Below, piece after piece: positions 8,426 to 16,526 of a stretch of DNA of 32,923 nt; positions within the stretch are counted from its first letter, which is position 1; each line of letters opens with the position of its first letter. The stretch covers positions 1-32,923 of the forward strand of contig JAJYTY010000018.1 in the NCBI GenBank assembly GCA_021792835.1, in the 5' to 3' direction. This stretch comes from Pseudomonadota bacterium. GTDB taxonomy: Bacteria > Pseudomonadota > Gammaproteobacteria > Burkholderiales > Burkholderiaceae_C. A model generated the notes under the pieces. The model saw only the letters and a program-made list of their open reading frames with translations, was not told where the DNA came from and made no database searches. The position numbers and the translations under genes are program-made.

Positions 8426-9040
8426 TCAGCTCCGCGTCACGCCAAGCCGCTGCAGCACCTGCTCGCGACGGTCGCGCACCTGCCCGCGCACCTCGTCGTA
8501 CAGGCTGCCGCCGTGGCTGTCCATGCCGACCAGCAGCGGCCCGAAGTCGCGCACCCGGAACTTCCACAGGGATTCCGGATTCAGGTCGTCAAGATCGACG
8601 TCCTCGATGGCCTCGATCCAGGTGCTCTCCAGCGCCGCGGTACCGCCGACGATCGCCAGGTACGCGCCGCCGAATTCGGCGAAGGCGCGCAGCGAGTCGT
8701 CGCGCAGCCCTCCCTTGCCGACGATCATGCGCACGCCGTACTGCTGCATCAGCGGGCGCGTGAAGCGCTCCATGCGGTCGGAGGTGGTGGTGCCGATGCA
8801 CACCGGCGCGTAGCCGGCCGGATTGCGCTCGTCGGCCTCGACGCGGCGCACGTTGGGAGCCGTGTGGATCACCGCATGCCCGCGCAGGTCGAAGCGGGTG
8901 CGGCGTGCACGGTCGAACATGTGGATCTGCGTCGCATCGCGGATTCCGTACAGCGTGTGCTGCAGGGTCACGGTATCGCCGACGCGCAGCGCGCGGATCT
9001 GCGCCTCGGACGCGGGGGTGGAAAGCTCGTGATGGGCCAT
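8426..9040 (-). CDS. Class I fumarase-type hydro-lyase, beta subunit
   Basis: A 204-residue protein matching the C-terminal (beta) domain of class I fumarate hydratases and L-tartrate dehydratases. Visible marks are LRVGDTVTLQHTLYGIRDA, the GPLLVGMDSHGG-type end, TTSDRME and VGKGGL. It pairs with the alpha gene upstream to form a [4Fe-4S] hydro-lyase that interconverts fumarate and malate or a related dicarboxylate. ATG 9040 lies five bases after the alpha stop; an in-frame ATG at 9058 overlapping alpha is possible. The gene ends two bases before the flavoprotein ATG. Tartrate or mesaconate dehydration remain possible functions. Confidence 0.85.
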   Translation of the reverse strand: MAHHELSTPASEAQIRALRVGDTVTLQHTLYGIRDATQIHMFDRARRTRFDLRGHAVIHTAPNVRRVEADERNPAGYAPVCIGTTTSDRMERFTRPLMQQYGVRMIVGKGGLRDDSLRAFAEFGGAYLAIVGGTAALESTWIEAIEDVDLDDLNPESLWKFRVRDFGPLLVGMDSHGGSLYDEVRGQVRDRREQVLQRLGVTRS

Positions 9041-9045
9041 GGCCG

Positions 9046-9921
9046 TCAGAACCCCCATTGCACGCCGGCCGCGCTCAGGCGCGCGCTGGCGCGCCGTGCC
9101 GAATGACACTGCATGTTCACGGCCACCGGATTCATCGTGATGTGGGTGGCCGCCAGCTCGATGTGCACCGCGAAGCTCGTGGAGTCGCCACCGAGCCCCT
9201 GCGGGCCCACGCCCAGTGCGTTGACCGCCAGCGACAGCTCGGCCTCCAGCGCCGCGCCGTCGGCGTCGGCGCAGCGGGTACCCAGGGCACGCGTGGCCGC
9301 GCGCTTGGCCAGCGCCACGCACAGATCCGAGGTGCCGCCGATGCCGACGCCGACGATGGTCGGCGGGCAGGTCTTGCCGCCGGCGGCGATCACACAGTCG
9401 ACGACGAAGGTCTTGATGGCGTCGATCCCTTCGGCCGGAATGGCCATTTTCAGGAAGGAGTTGTTCTCCGAGCCGCTTCCCTTCGGGATCATCTCGATGT
9501 CCACGACTCCGGGGAGATCGATGAAATCGACGTGGATCACCGGCACCTCGATGCCGCAGGAGGTGTGCTCGTTGCGCCGCGTCAGCGGGTGCACCACCGA
9601 CGAACGCAACGGGTACTCGCGGGTCGCGCGCTCGCAGCCGCGGCGGATCGCCTGCTTCAGCGCGTGGCCGTCGCAGCGCACGCCGCTGCCGATGCGCAGG
9701 TTGTAGATCGGCACCCCGGTGTCCTGGCACAACAGGTTGTCGGTACTTTCGGCGACCTCGATGTTGCGAACCATGGTGCGCAGCACCGCCTGCGCGCGCG
9801 CCGAGGTCTCGCCGGACTGCAGCGTAGCGAAACCCTGCTTGATGTCCGGGGGGAGGATCTTCAGCGCGCGTATGTACAGCTCGCGCGCCACGTCCTCGAC
9901 GGTATCGGGTCGGATGTCCAT
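9046..9921 (-). CDS. Class I fumarase-type hydro-lyase, alpha subunit
   Basis: A 291-residue iron-sulfur subunit of the two-subunit class I fumarase/tartrate dehydratase family. Candidate cluster cysteines lie in LLCQDTGVPIY (about 65-75), VDCVIAAGGKTCPPTIVG and the late NMQCHSARR; IPKGSGSENNSFLKM is a substrate-site segment of the alpha family. ATG 9921 (MDIRPDTVED) was taken over the longer open frame because GGAGAG lies shortly upstream and the extension is not family-like. It starts 25 bases after the membrane anchor gene. Embedding fumarase subunits inside a succinate dehydrogenase-type operon suggests the two enzymes act in sequence, for example malate to fumarate to succinate. Confidence 0.85.
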   Translation of the reverse strand: MDIRPDTVEDVARELYIRALKILPPDIKQGFATLQSGETSARAQAVLRTMVRNIEVAESTDNLLCQDTGVPIYNLRIGSGVRCDGHALKQAIRRGCERATREYPLRSSVVHPLTRRNEHTSCGIEVPVIHVDFIDLPGVVDIEMIPKGSGSENNSFLKMAIPAEGIDAIKTFVVDCVIAAGGKTCPPTIVGVGIGGTSDLCVALAKRAATRALGTRCADADGAALEAELSLAVNALGVGPQGLGGDSTSFAVHIELAATHITMNPVAVNMQCHSARRASARLSAAGVQWGF

Positions 9922-9946
9922 GTTCTCGCTCTCCGGCTGGCGCGGC

Positions 9947-10321
9947 TCAGCCGAGCAGCGCCAGCGCATACGCCATGCCGGCGGCCAGCGCGGCCCCCAG
10001 CGCCACGGCGATCCAGTCCTTGCGCAGCCCCGACCAGGGGCCGAACTCGATCAGCAGCAGGCGCACGCCGCCGGTCATGTGCAGCGCCAGCAGCGCGACC
10101 AGTCCCCATTCGGCCAGATGCACCAGCGGCTGGTCGGCCCAGTCGAGGAAGCCCTGCAGCGCGGCGGCGCCCTGCAGCGCCTGCCCCAGCGCCCAGAAGT
10201 GCAAGGGCAGGAACAGCGCCAGCAGCAGTCCGGAGACGCGGTGCAGCCAGAACGCCCACCAGGCGGCATGGCGGTGCGCCCGTGCATCGGTGCGACGTGT
10301 CATGGATGTCATGGGTCTCAT
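9947..10321 (-). CDS. Succinate dehydrogenase/fumarate reductase membrane anchor (SdhC-like)
   Basis: A 124-residue protein with three predicted transmembrane helices. WLHRVSGLLLALFLPLHFW resembles the SdhC signature (Arg/His-x-SG in helix 1), and LALHMTGGVRLLLIEFG resembles the heme/quinone histidine region of SdhC. With the preceding small membrane protein it should anchor the catalytic subunits and exchange electrons with quinone, possibly with heme b. The start ATG 10321 overlaps the upstream TGA as ATGA. Anchor subunits vary strongly, so heme content and quinone type are not predictable here. Confidence 0.75.
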   Translation of the reverse strand: MRPMTSMTRRTDARAHRHAAWWAFWLHRVSGLLLALFLPLHFWALGQALQGAAALQGFLDWADQPLVHLAEWGLVALLALHMTGGVRLLLIEFGPWSGLRKDWIAVALGAALAAGMAYALALLG

Positions 10322-10659
10322 GCGCCGTACAGCCCCCACACCGCCCGCAGCCCGCCCGCCAGCAGCAGCAGGGCCAGCAGCAGGCCGGCCGCCAGCGCGC
10401 CGCGCTCGCGCCAGCCCAGCCATTCCTCGGCGACCCGCGCCACGCCCACCGGAACGTGCGCCGCGCACGCGAGCACGAACAACGTGTACACCCCGCCGAA
10501 CACCAGGTTGTGGTGCAGCCGCGAGACGATGGCCGCGGCGCTCAGCCCGCGGTGCACCGCGTACACGATGACGGCCAGGTGCAGCAGCACCAGCGGCGCC
10601 AGCAGCGCCGCGCTGGCGCGCTGCAGCAGCCACAGTCGCACCTGCAGTCGCGTGTCCAT
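10318..10659 (-). CDS. Second small membrane anchor subunit (SdhD/FrdC-like)
   Basis: A 113-residue protein with three hydrophobic helices (about residues 14-34, 50-71 and 85-107). LLQRASAALLAPLVLLHL has the QR-x-SA start of helix 1 seen in SDH/FRD anchors, and histidines in HLAVIVYAVH and AAHVPVG could serve heme or quinone. It starts four bases after the iron-sulfur subunit stop and overlaps the next anchor by four bases. The two anchors are unequal in sequence, arguing for a two-polypeptide (type A/C/D) rather than a single-anchor complex. Confidence 0.75.
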   Translation of the reverse strand: MDTRLQVRLWLLQRASAALLAPLVLLHLAVIVYAVHRGLSAAAIVSRLHHNLVFGGVYTLFVLACAAHVPVGVARVAEEWLGWRERGALAAGLLLALLLLAGGLRAVWGLYGA

Positions 10660-10663
10660 GGTC

Positions 10664-11401
10664 TCAGCTGCCTGCCTGCGTGCCGGGCGTGCGCAGCGAC
10701 AGGCGCTTGAGCCCGGCGATGGCCGCGGTCGGCGCGATGCCCTTGGGACAGCGCTCGGTGCACGAGCCCTGCGTATGACAGGCGTGGCAGCCACGGTTGC
10801 CGGAGGTCGCAAGCAGGCGCTCATCGCGCCGCACGTCGCGCTCGTCGTTGACCAGGGTCCACGCGCGGTTGAGCGCCGCCGGCCCGAGGAACTCCTGGCG
10901 CCACGCGACCACATCGCAGGACGCGTAGCACACGGCGCAGCCTATGCACTCGATCCCGGCGTCGGCGGCGCGGCGCCTGTCGCCCGCGGGATCGACACGC
11001 GCGAACCCGGCGTGGCGGTCGGCGCTGCCGTGGAAGCGCCCCATCGCCTGTGCCCACTTGTCGAAAAACCCGCGCATGTCGACGGCCAGGTCCTTGATCA
11101 CCGGCAGGTTGGGCAGCGGCGCGATCTCGAGCTCGCCGTCCGCCGAAGCCACGCGCGACACATGGGTGCGGCAGGTCCAGCGCGCCACCCCGTTGACGCT
11201 CATCGCGCAGGAGCCGCACATGCCGACCCGGCAGGCATAGCGATAGCCCAGCGCGGGGTCGATGCGGCGCTGGATGTGGGTGACGACGTCGAGCACGGTC
11301 TGGCTGGGCAGGCGCGGGACCTCGTAGCGCACGAAGCGCCCCTGCTCCTTGCCGCGCCATACCGACACGCGCAGCAGCTGCGGCGGGGAATCGGGGTTCA
11401 T
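10664..11401 (-). CDS. Succinate dehydrogenase/fumarate reductase iron-sulfur subunit
   Basis: A 245-residue iron-sulfur protein with all cluster cysteines. The [2Fe-2S] ligands are Cys57, Cys62, Cys65 and Cys77 (CRVGMCGSC plus WTC). The remaining clusters are in CIGCAVCYASC (152-162) and CHACHTQGSCTERCPKG (205-221). The all-cysteine [2Fe-2S] site is more like FrdB than E. coli SdhB, which has an aspartate. It would carry electrons between the flavoprotein and the quinone site. It is the first gene of the operon and starts at ATG 11401, divergent from the LysR gene. The order B-anchor-anchor-fumarase alpha-fumarase beta-A, with A last, is unusual. Confidence 0.9.
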   Translation of the reverse strand: MNPDSPPQLLRVSVWRGKEQGRFVRYEVPRLPSQTVLDVVTHIQRRIDPALGYRYACRVGMCGSCAMSVNGVARWTCRTHVSRVASADGELEIAPLPNLPVIKDLAVDMRGFFDKWAQAMGRFHGSADRHAGFARVDPAGDRRRAADAGIECIGCAVCYASCDVVAWRQEFLGPAALNRAWTLVNDERDVRRDERLLATSGNRGCHACHTQGSCTERCPKGIAPTAAIAGLKRLSLRTPGTQAGS

Positions 11402-11475
11402 TGCTCGCTCGCGTCGCGAAAGACCATGCCGCGCATTGTGGGCCGCCGCGAGGTCAACGAAAAGCGAATGTTTTT

Positions 11476-11504
11476 TTGGACAAGACCAAGAAGATCTTTA
11501 TGAT
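11476..11504 (+). promoter_or_regulatory. Sigma-70-type promoter of the LysR gene with central palindrome
   Basis: TTGGAC (11476-11481) and TATGAT (11499-11504) are separated by exactly 17 bases. The palindrome AAGATCTT (11491-11498) directly abuts the -10 box. Transcription would begin near 11511, giving a leader of about 42 bases. The location between divergent genes makes it a candidate LysR binding region controlling both directions. Confidence 0.6.
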
Positions 11505-11552
11505 CGCAGACATGTCGCTGCTGCGACCTTACCGTGGAGAGCTCCGTCCGCG

Positions 11553-12467
11553 ATGCGTTCGATGCGCACCCTGAGGACCTTCCTGGCCGTCGCCAGGCTC
11601 GGCTCCTTCGCCGCCGCCGGCGCCGAGGTCGGGCTGACCGCCGCGGCCGTCGGCCTGCGCATGCGCGCGCTCGAGCAGGAGCTGGGACAGACGCTGTTCG
11701 ACCGCGGCGCGCGCGCCGTGGTGCTGAACCCGGCGGCGCGCGAAATGCTGCCGCGGGTCGAACAACTGCTGCGCGACTTCGACGCGCTGGTCGACCGCGG
11801 CGACGACGGGGCGCTGTCGGGCACGGTGGTCGTAGGTGCGCTGGTGTCGGCGCTGATGGGGGCCTTCGCCGACGCGCTGCGCGCGGTCAAGCGCGGCAAC
11901 CCGCGGCTGAACGTGAAGATCTTCGCCGGACTGTCGAGCGACTTCGTCGCGCGCGTGGAGCGCGGCGAACTCGATGCGGCGGTGGTCACGCGCCCCCCGC
12001 ACGGTCTGCGCACGGCCTTGCGCTGGACCGAGCTGTACACCGAGCCGATGGTGCTGGTGGTGCCGCGGCATCCGCAGTTCGAGCTGCCGGCTGCTCCGGC
12101 CCGGGTACTGCAGCACGCGCCGTTCATCCGCTTCGACCGCCACACCTGGACCGGCCTGCTGGTGGACGAGGTGCTGCGCCGCTGCGCCGTGGACGCGCGC
12201 GACGAGATGGAACTGAACTCGGTCGAGGCGATCCTGGAGATCGTGCGCCAGGGTTTCGGCGTATCGATCGTGCCGCGCCTGGCCAACGTGAACTGGCGCG
12301 GCGACCGCGCGCTGCGCGTGCTGGACCTGGACGGCATCGACGTACTGCGGCGTGTCGGCCTGATCGAGCGGGCCAGCCACTCGCGCAGCGGTTTCACCGA
12401 GGCCATCAAGCGCCACCGCTACGTCGCCGTCGATGCCCCGCGGCCGCGTCGGCGCGCCGCCCCCTGA
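11553..12467 (+). CDS. LysR-family transcriptional regulator
   Basis: A 304-residue LysR regulator. The winged helix-turn-helix covers about residues 1-60 (MRTLRTFLAVARLGSFAAAG, then VGLRMRALEQELGQTLFDR), followed by the effector-binding domain to the end. The HTH has AAVGLRMRALE where most LysRs have AVSxxIxxLE, a mild variation. ATG 11553 was chosen because the longer frame upstream has no HTH and crosses the promoter. It is divergent from the iron-sulfur/fumarase operon with a 151-base gap, the classical layout for a regulator of its neighbour, so a dicarboxylate-type ligand is likely by inference. It faces the EAL gene tail to tail. Confidence 0.9.
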   Translation: MRSMRTLRTFLAVARLGSFAAAGAEVGLTAAAVGLRMRALEQELGQTLFDRGARAVVLNPAAREMLPRVEQLLRDFDALVDRGDDGALSGTVVVGALVSALMGAFADALRAVKRGNPRLNVKIFAGLSSDFVARVERGELDAAVVTRPPHGLRTALRWTELYTEPMVLVVPRHPQFELPAAPARVLQHAPFIRFDRHTWTGLLVDEVLRRCAVDARDEMELNSVEAILEIVRQGFGVSIVPRLANVNWRGDRALRVLDLDGIDVLRRVGLIERASHSRSGFTEAIKRHRYVAVDAPRPRRRAAP

Positions 12468-12534
12468 AAGCTCGCGTCGCGCCTCGCGGAGCCTGGTTCG
12501 GCCGACACGCCGTCCGGCCACCGCCGGGCCGGCG

Positions 12535-14205
12535 TCAGGCCATCGGTGCCAGGGCCTTGCCGGGCCGCGCGCGCGCGAGCCACGCGGACAGGTGCTGCGC
12601 GGCGCATGGACGCGCGAAGTGATAGCCCTGCGCCTCGTCGCACCCGAGCTCGCCGAGCATGCGCACGACGTCACCGGACTCCACGCCCTCGGCGACGACC
12701 CGGGCACCGATGGCGTGCGCCAGGTCGATGACGGCGCGCACGATGGCACGGTCCTCGTCGGTGCTGGCGATGGTCCGCACGAAGCTGCGATCGATCTTGA
12801 GCTTCGACGGGTGGAAGTGCTTGAGGTACAGCAGGTTCGAGTAGCCGGTGCCGAAGTCGTCGATGGCCACGCCGACGCCCAGCTCGCGCAGGCGCAGGCT
12901 CAGCCCGGCCAGGTGAGCGCTGTCGTGGATCAGTGCCGATTCGGTGACCTCCAGCTCGAGCATCCCCGGCTGCACGGAGAACTCCTGCAGGATGCGCAGC
13001 AGTTCCTCTTCGAACTCGCCACGCTGCAACTGAACCGCCGAGATGTTCACGGCGATCGGCATGGTCGCGCCGTGGGTCGCGAGCCACGAAGCCGACTGCC
13101 TGCACGCCTGCTCGAGGCTCCACGCGCCGAGAGCTCCCATCAGGCCGGATTCCTCGGCCACGGGAATGAACTGGGCCGGACTGACCTCGCCGAGCTGTTC
13201 GTCGTGCCAGCGCATCAGCGCTTCGAAGGCGCGGACCTCGCCGGTGCGCAGGTCGACGATGGGCTGGTAGTGCAGCGCCAGTCGCCCCTGTTCCAGCGCG
13301 CGATACAGCCGCGTCTTCAGGGCCTGGTGCTGCAGGCGGGGAATGGGGTCGCGGGAGGCGAAGTACCAGGTGTTGCGACCCAGGCGCTTGGCCCGGCTCA
13401 TGGCGTAGCCGGCGCGCTGCATCAGGGCGTCGAAGCTGCCCGCGGCGCAATCGTGCGTGGCCACGCCGACGGAGGCCGTGACGATCAAGGTCTCGCCGCC
13501 GACCTCGATGGGTTCCTGGATCCAGCGCATCAGCTGAGGCACGAGGCGTCGCGTCTCCTCCTCGCTGGAGGATCCGCGGCGGATCACGAGGAATTCATCG
13601 CCCGCGCTGCGGCACACCCTGCCCAGGCCCAGCGCACGTTGACGCAGCCTGGCGCCGACGCAGCGCAGGACCTCTTCGGCCACATCGTGCCCGTAACCCT
13701 CGTTGATGCTGCGAAAGTTGTCCAGGTCGATGCACACCACCGTGACGCTCTCGGCCGCCTGCACGCCCATCTGCAGCGAAGCCTCGATCAACTCGCGCGC
13801 CCCGCGCCGATTGGGCAGGCCGGTAAGCGGGTCATGAAAGGACTCGGGTAGCTGCGTGCCGCTCGGCGCGGGCTGGTCGGCCAGAGGCTGCAAGCGCAGC
13901 ACGAAGCGCCCCGCCTCCCCGTCGCAGGCCAGGCGGAAGATCCCCAGGCTCGGCATCCGGCTGCCGTCGGCACGCAGCGCCGTAAGCGCATGCTCGCAGG
14001 GCCCGCCCGACTCCGCCGAGGCTTCGGACCAGCGCCGCCACAGCGCGCGCAGATGGTCCCGCGACGATGCGTCGAAGCGGTCGAGCAGCAGTTGCCCCTG
14101 CAGGGCGCCGGGAGCAAGGCCAAAAAACGCCGCGGCACCAGCGCTGGCATCGTCGATCATGCCGGACGCGGAAACGTACAGCTGGCAAGTGTCCAGGAAG
14201 CTCAT
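12535..14205 (-). CDS. PAS-GGDEF-EAL protein, probable c-di-GMP phosphodiesterase
   Basis: A 556-residue cytoplasmic signalling protein. A PAS-like sensor covers about residues 5-110, a GGDEF domain about 120-285 and an EAL domain about 300-545. The GGDEF signature is AGDEF (201-205) and no RxxD inhibitory site precedes it, so cyclase activity is doubtful though AGDEF can be active. The EAL domain looks complete: EAL 328-330, NISAVQLQ, ELEVTES, the DDFGTGYS block at 449-456, KLKIDRSFV, VAEGVES and QGYHFARP. Breakdown of c-di-GMP is therefore the more likely activity. ATG 14205 was chosen; a TTG at 14214 is in frame. No transmembrane segment is seen. Confidence 0.9.
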   Translation of the reverse strand: MSFLDTCQLYVSASGMIDDASAGAAAFFGLAPGALQGQLLLDRFDASSRDHLRALWRRWSEASAESGGPCEHALTALRADGSRMPSLGIFRLACDGEAGRFVLRLQPLADQPAPSGTQLPESFHDPLTGLPNRRGARELIEASLQMGVQAAESVTVVCIDLDNFRSINEGYGHDVAEEVLRCVGARLRQRALGLGRVCRSAGDEFLVIRRGSSSEEETRRLVPQLMRWIQEPIEVGGETLIVTASVGVATHDCAAGSFDALMQRAGYAMSRAKRLGRNTWYFASRDPIPRLQHQALKTRLYRALEQGRLALHYQPIVDLRTGEVRAFEALMRWHDEQLGEVSPAQFIPVAEESGLMGALGAWSLEQACRQSASWLATHGATMPIAVNISAVQLQRGEFEEELLRILQEFSVQPGMLELEVTESALIHDSAHLAGLSLRLRELGVGVAIDDFGTGYSNLLYLKHFHPSKLKIDRSFVRTIASTDEDRAIVRAVIDLAHAIGARVVAEGVESGDVVRMLGELGCDEAQGYHFARPCAAQHLSAWLARARPGKALAPMA

Positions 14206-14552
14206 TCGTATCAACCGATGAGGCTGCCGTCATCGTCTTCTGGGACACAGCGGCGAAAGCGCCGCAGCCGCGATAGCGGCCATGCGCCTGCGCACCATGG
14301 GCTCGAAACGGCCCGGACCGGGTAGGTCCGGGCCCTCGGAAGGGGGTAACCGCAGCGGGTGAATTCGATGTGCCCCGCCCTTTTGCGGGCCGGGGCGCCC
14401 TGAGCTCGCGCCGCAGGCCTTCCTGAGAAGACCCGCACCTCTTGGGGACACTGTCTGGTAAGACAGGGCAAGCTCCGTTAAACTCCAATTATCGTATATG
14501 TTTATGCGTAAGCGTATGCGTTCCCGTTATGTCGTAAGGGTTATCCCGCATC
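14206..14552. other. Hairpin-rich intergenic region between divergent EAL and TetR genes
   Basis: No credible gene lies here. It holds three hairpins. GGCCCGGACC (14310-14319) pairs perfectly with GGTCCGGGCC (14325-14334). GCCCCGCCC (from 14372) pairs with the segment ending GGGGC at 14396, with one bulge and a TTTTGC-type loop. CTGTCT (14451-14456) pairs with AGACAG (14461-14466) over GGTA. An A/T-rich stretch at 14480-14545 holds direct repeats of TATGCGT (14503, 14515) and should contain the TetR promoter, but no clear -35/-10 pair could be picked. Confidence 0.5.
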
Positions 14553-15263
14553 ATGGAACCGACGCTTCCTCCCTCCCCCGATGCACCGCCTGTTCCCAGC
14601 CGCGTCCGCAGGGGAAACCGCGAAGATCACCGCCGCCTGCAGGCCGCCATCGTCCGCGCGGCCTTCGATCTGTTCAAGCAAGGCGGCACCGAGGCGGTCA
14701 CCATGCAGGCCCTGGCGACCTCGCTGGGTCGCAGCGCGATGTCGCTGTACCGCTACTTCGAGAACAAGCAGGCAGTGCTGCGCGAACTCTGGCGTGTCGT
14801 GTATGCCGAGCTGCTGCTCGAGGTGCGGGCCCGCGTCGAAGAGCACTCGACGCCCGGGGAGCGGCATCGCGCGCTGCTCGAATCCTTCCTGCAATTCTGG
14901 GAGTCCCATCCCGACTACTACCAGCTCGTCTACCGCACCTCGGGGCCCGGCGTATGCATCGACGAGCCCATGCCGCAGGCCTTGATGCCCTCCTACGGCG
15001 ACATCATCACGCTGGCCACGACCATCACCCGCGAACTCGCCGACGAACTGGCAACGGGACACGATCGCATCGCGCTGGCCGCCGAGCTGCGGCTGTCGTT
15101 CATGATGGGCTATCTGCAGGCGCGCTTCGCCAACCCGCGCTACCCCTGGCAGGATTTCAAGGCCCTGCGCGAGCTCTGCGTCGAGTCCATCATGGCCAGC
15201 GTGGTCCTGTGCCTGGCGGACACGCAGGCCGAACCCCGGTCGAGGCCGTCACGCGATGCGTGA
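14553..15263 (+). CDS. TetR-family transcriptional regulator
   Basis: A 236-residue TetR regulator. The N-terminal HTH spans about residues 28-75 (IVRAAFDLFKQGGTEAVTMQ, then ALATSLGRSAMSLYRYFENKQAVL), preceded by a proline- and arginine-rich tail of about 25 residues. The helical ligand domain follows with no recognised ligand class. Its 3' end overlaps that of the convergent ketosynthase gene by 15 bases. Whether it controls that biosynthetic operon is unknown, since the operon promoter is nearly 5 kb away. Self-regulation through the A/T-rich upstream region is likely. Confidence 0.9.
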   Translation: MEPTLPPSPDAPPVPSRVRRGNREDHRRLQAAIVRAAFDLFKQGGTEAVTMQALATSLGRSAMSLYRYFENKQAVLRELWRVVYAELLLEVRARVEEHSTPGERHRALLESFLQFWESHPDYYQLVYRTSGPGVCIDEPMPQALMPSYGDIITLATTITRELADELATGHDRIALAAELRLSFMMGYLQARFANPRYPWQDFKALRELCVESIMASVVLCLADTQAEPRSRPSRDA

Positions 15264-16526
15264 CGCGGCGGCAGGCGTCCCCGCTCGGCGATCGCCCGCC
15301 GCGCGCAGCACCAGCACCGCGTTGGTACCGCCGAACGCGAAGGAATTGGAGATCATCGTGCGTGCCGCGACGCCGTCGCGCGCTGCGTTGGGCACATAGT
15401 CCAGGTCGCATGCCGGGTCCGGTGAGCGCAAGTGCATCGTCGGCAGGGCCGTTCCATGCTGCAGCGCCAGCAGCGACAGCACGCATTCCAGCGCCCCCGC
15501 GGCACCCAGCAGGTGGCCGTGCAGGGCCTTGGTCGCGCTGATCGGAATGCGCGGCGCGCGGGCGCCGAACACTGCCTTGATCGCCGCGGTTTCCGCGACG
15601 TCGTTGGCCTGCGTTGCGGTGCCGTGCGCGTTGATCATGTCGATATCCGACGGCGCGAGCCCGGCGCACTGCAGCGCGGCGCGCATGGCGGCGGCCTGCC
15701 CCTCGACGCTGGGGCGCGTGATGTGGCTGGTATCGGTCGTCAGCCCGTAGCCCAGGATCTCTCCATGCACGGTCGCGCCTCGCGACACGGCCTGCTCCCA
15801 GGGCTCCAGCACCAGCATCGCGGCCCCTTCGCCCAGCACCATGCCGCTGCGGTCGCGCGCGAAAGGCTTGCAGGATGCCGCGGGATCGCCGGGGTCGACC
15901 GACGCCAGCGTATGCAGGGCTTCCCAGGCCTTCAGCGAGCCGAGGGCCAGCGGCGCCTCGGCACCGCCGGCGACGGCCAGATCCAGGCTGCCGCCGGCGA
16001 CCCGCAGCCAGGCCTCGCCGAGCGCCACCGCGGACGACGAGCAGGCCGTCGAGTAGCTCAGGCTGGGGCCCAGCAGGCCATGCTCCAGGCTGATCCACCC
16101 GGCGGGCGCGTTGTGCATGCCCAGCAGTACCGTGTAGGGTTTGATGCGGTCCGAGTCGTCGCCGTAAAGCGTGCGGTAACCCTCGTCGTTGCTGATGCAG
16201 CCGCCCATGCCGGTGCCCACGAAGACCCCGGCCCGCGCGCGGTCGCAGGCCTTCAGGCCGTCCCCGGCCTCGCCCAGCGCCCCACGCGCGGCGACCAGCG
16301 CGAACTGGCTGACGCGATCGAGCATGCGCAGCCTGGGCGCGTCGAAGTGGCTGCCGGCATCGAAGCCCTCGACGCTTGCCGCCACGGGTGCCAGCAGGCG
16401 CCGGGCATAGGGTGCCTCGATGCGCCGCACGCCCGAGCGCCCTGCCCGAGCATGGCCGTAGACCTCGTCAGGGGAGTGGCCCAGCGGGCTGACCACGCCG
16501 ATGCCGGTGACCGCGACGCGTCTCAC
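15249..16526 (-). CDS. Beta-ketoacyl-ACP synthase (FabF-like KAS II)
   Basis: A 425-residue thiolase-fold condensing enzyme with a complete Cys-His-His triad: Cys162 in STACSSS, His301 in NAHGTATQ and His338 in KALHGHLLGAAG. The C-terminus carries SNSFAFGGTNAVLV. It should extend acyl-ACP by two carbons. The start is GTG 16526, overlapping the acyl carrier protein stop as GTGA; the open frame continues upstream but only in shadow of other genes. Being coupled to its own ACP and to a type III PKS suggests it builds or loads a dedicated acyl starter rather than serving bulk fatty acid synthesis. It is the last gene of the operon. Confidence 0.9.
   Translation of the reverse strand: MRRVAVTGIGVVSPLGHSPDEVYGHARAGRSGVRRIEAPYARRLLAPVAASVEGFDAGSHFDAPRLRMLDRVSQFALVAARGALGEAGDGLKACDRARAGVFVGTGMGGCISNDEGYRTLYGDDSDRIKPYTVLLGMHNAPAGWISLEHGLLGPSLSYSTACSSSAVALGEAWLRVAGGSLDLAVAGGAEAPLALGSLKAWEALHTLASVDPGDPAASCKPFARDRSGMVLGEGAAMLVLEPWEQAVSRGATVHGEILGYGLTTDTSHITRPSVEGQAAAMRAALQCAGLAPSDIDMINAHGTATQANDVAETAAIKAVFGARAPRIPISATKALHGHLLGAAGALECVLSLLALQHGTALPTMHLRSPDPACDLDYVPNAARDGVAARTMISNSFAFGGTNAVLVLRAAGDRRAGTPAAASRIA

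Noticed and set aside
5877-8813. A 978-codon open frame on the + strand
   Set aside because: It lies opposite the flavoprotein gene and out of frame with the TSUP gene; its composition is Arg/Ala-rich and no family motif appears. It is a high-GC shadow frame.
14206-14552. c-di-GMP riboswitch in front of the EAL gene
   Set aside because: The conserved core sequences of the class I and II aptamers were not found; only simple hairpins are visible.
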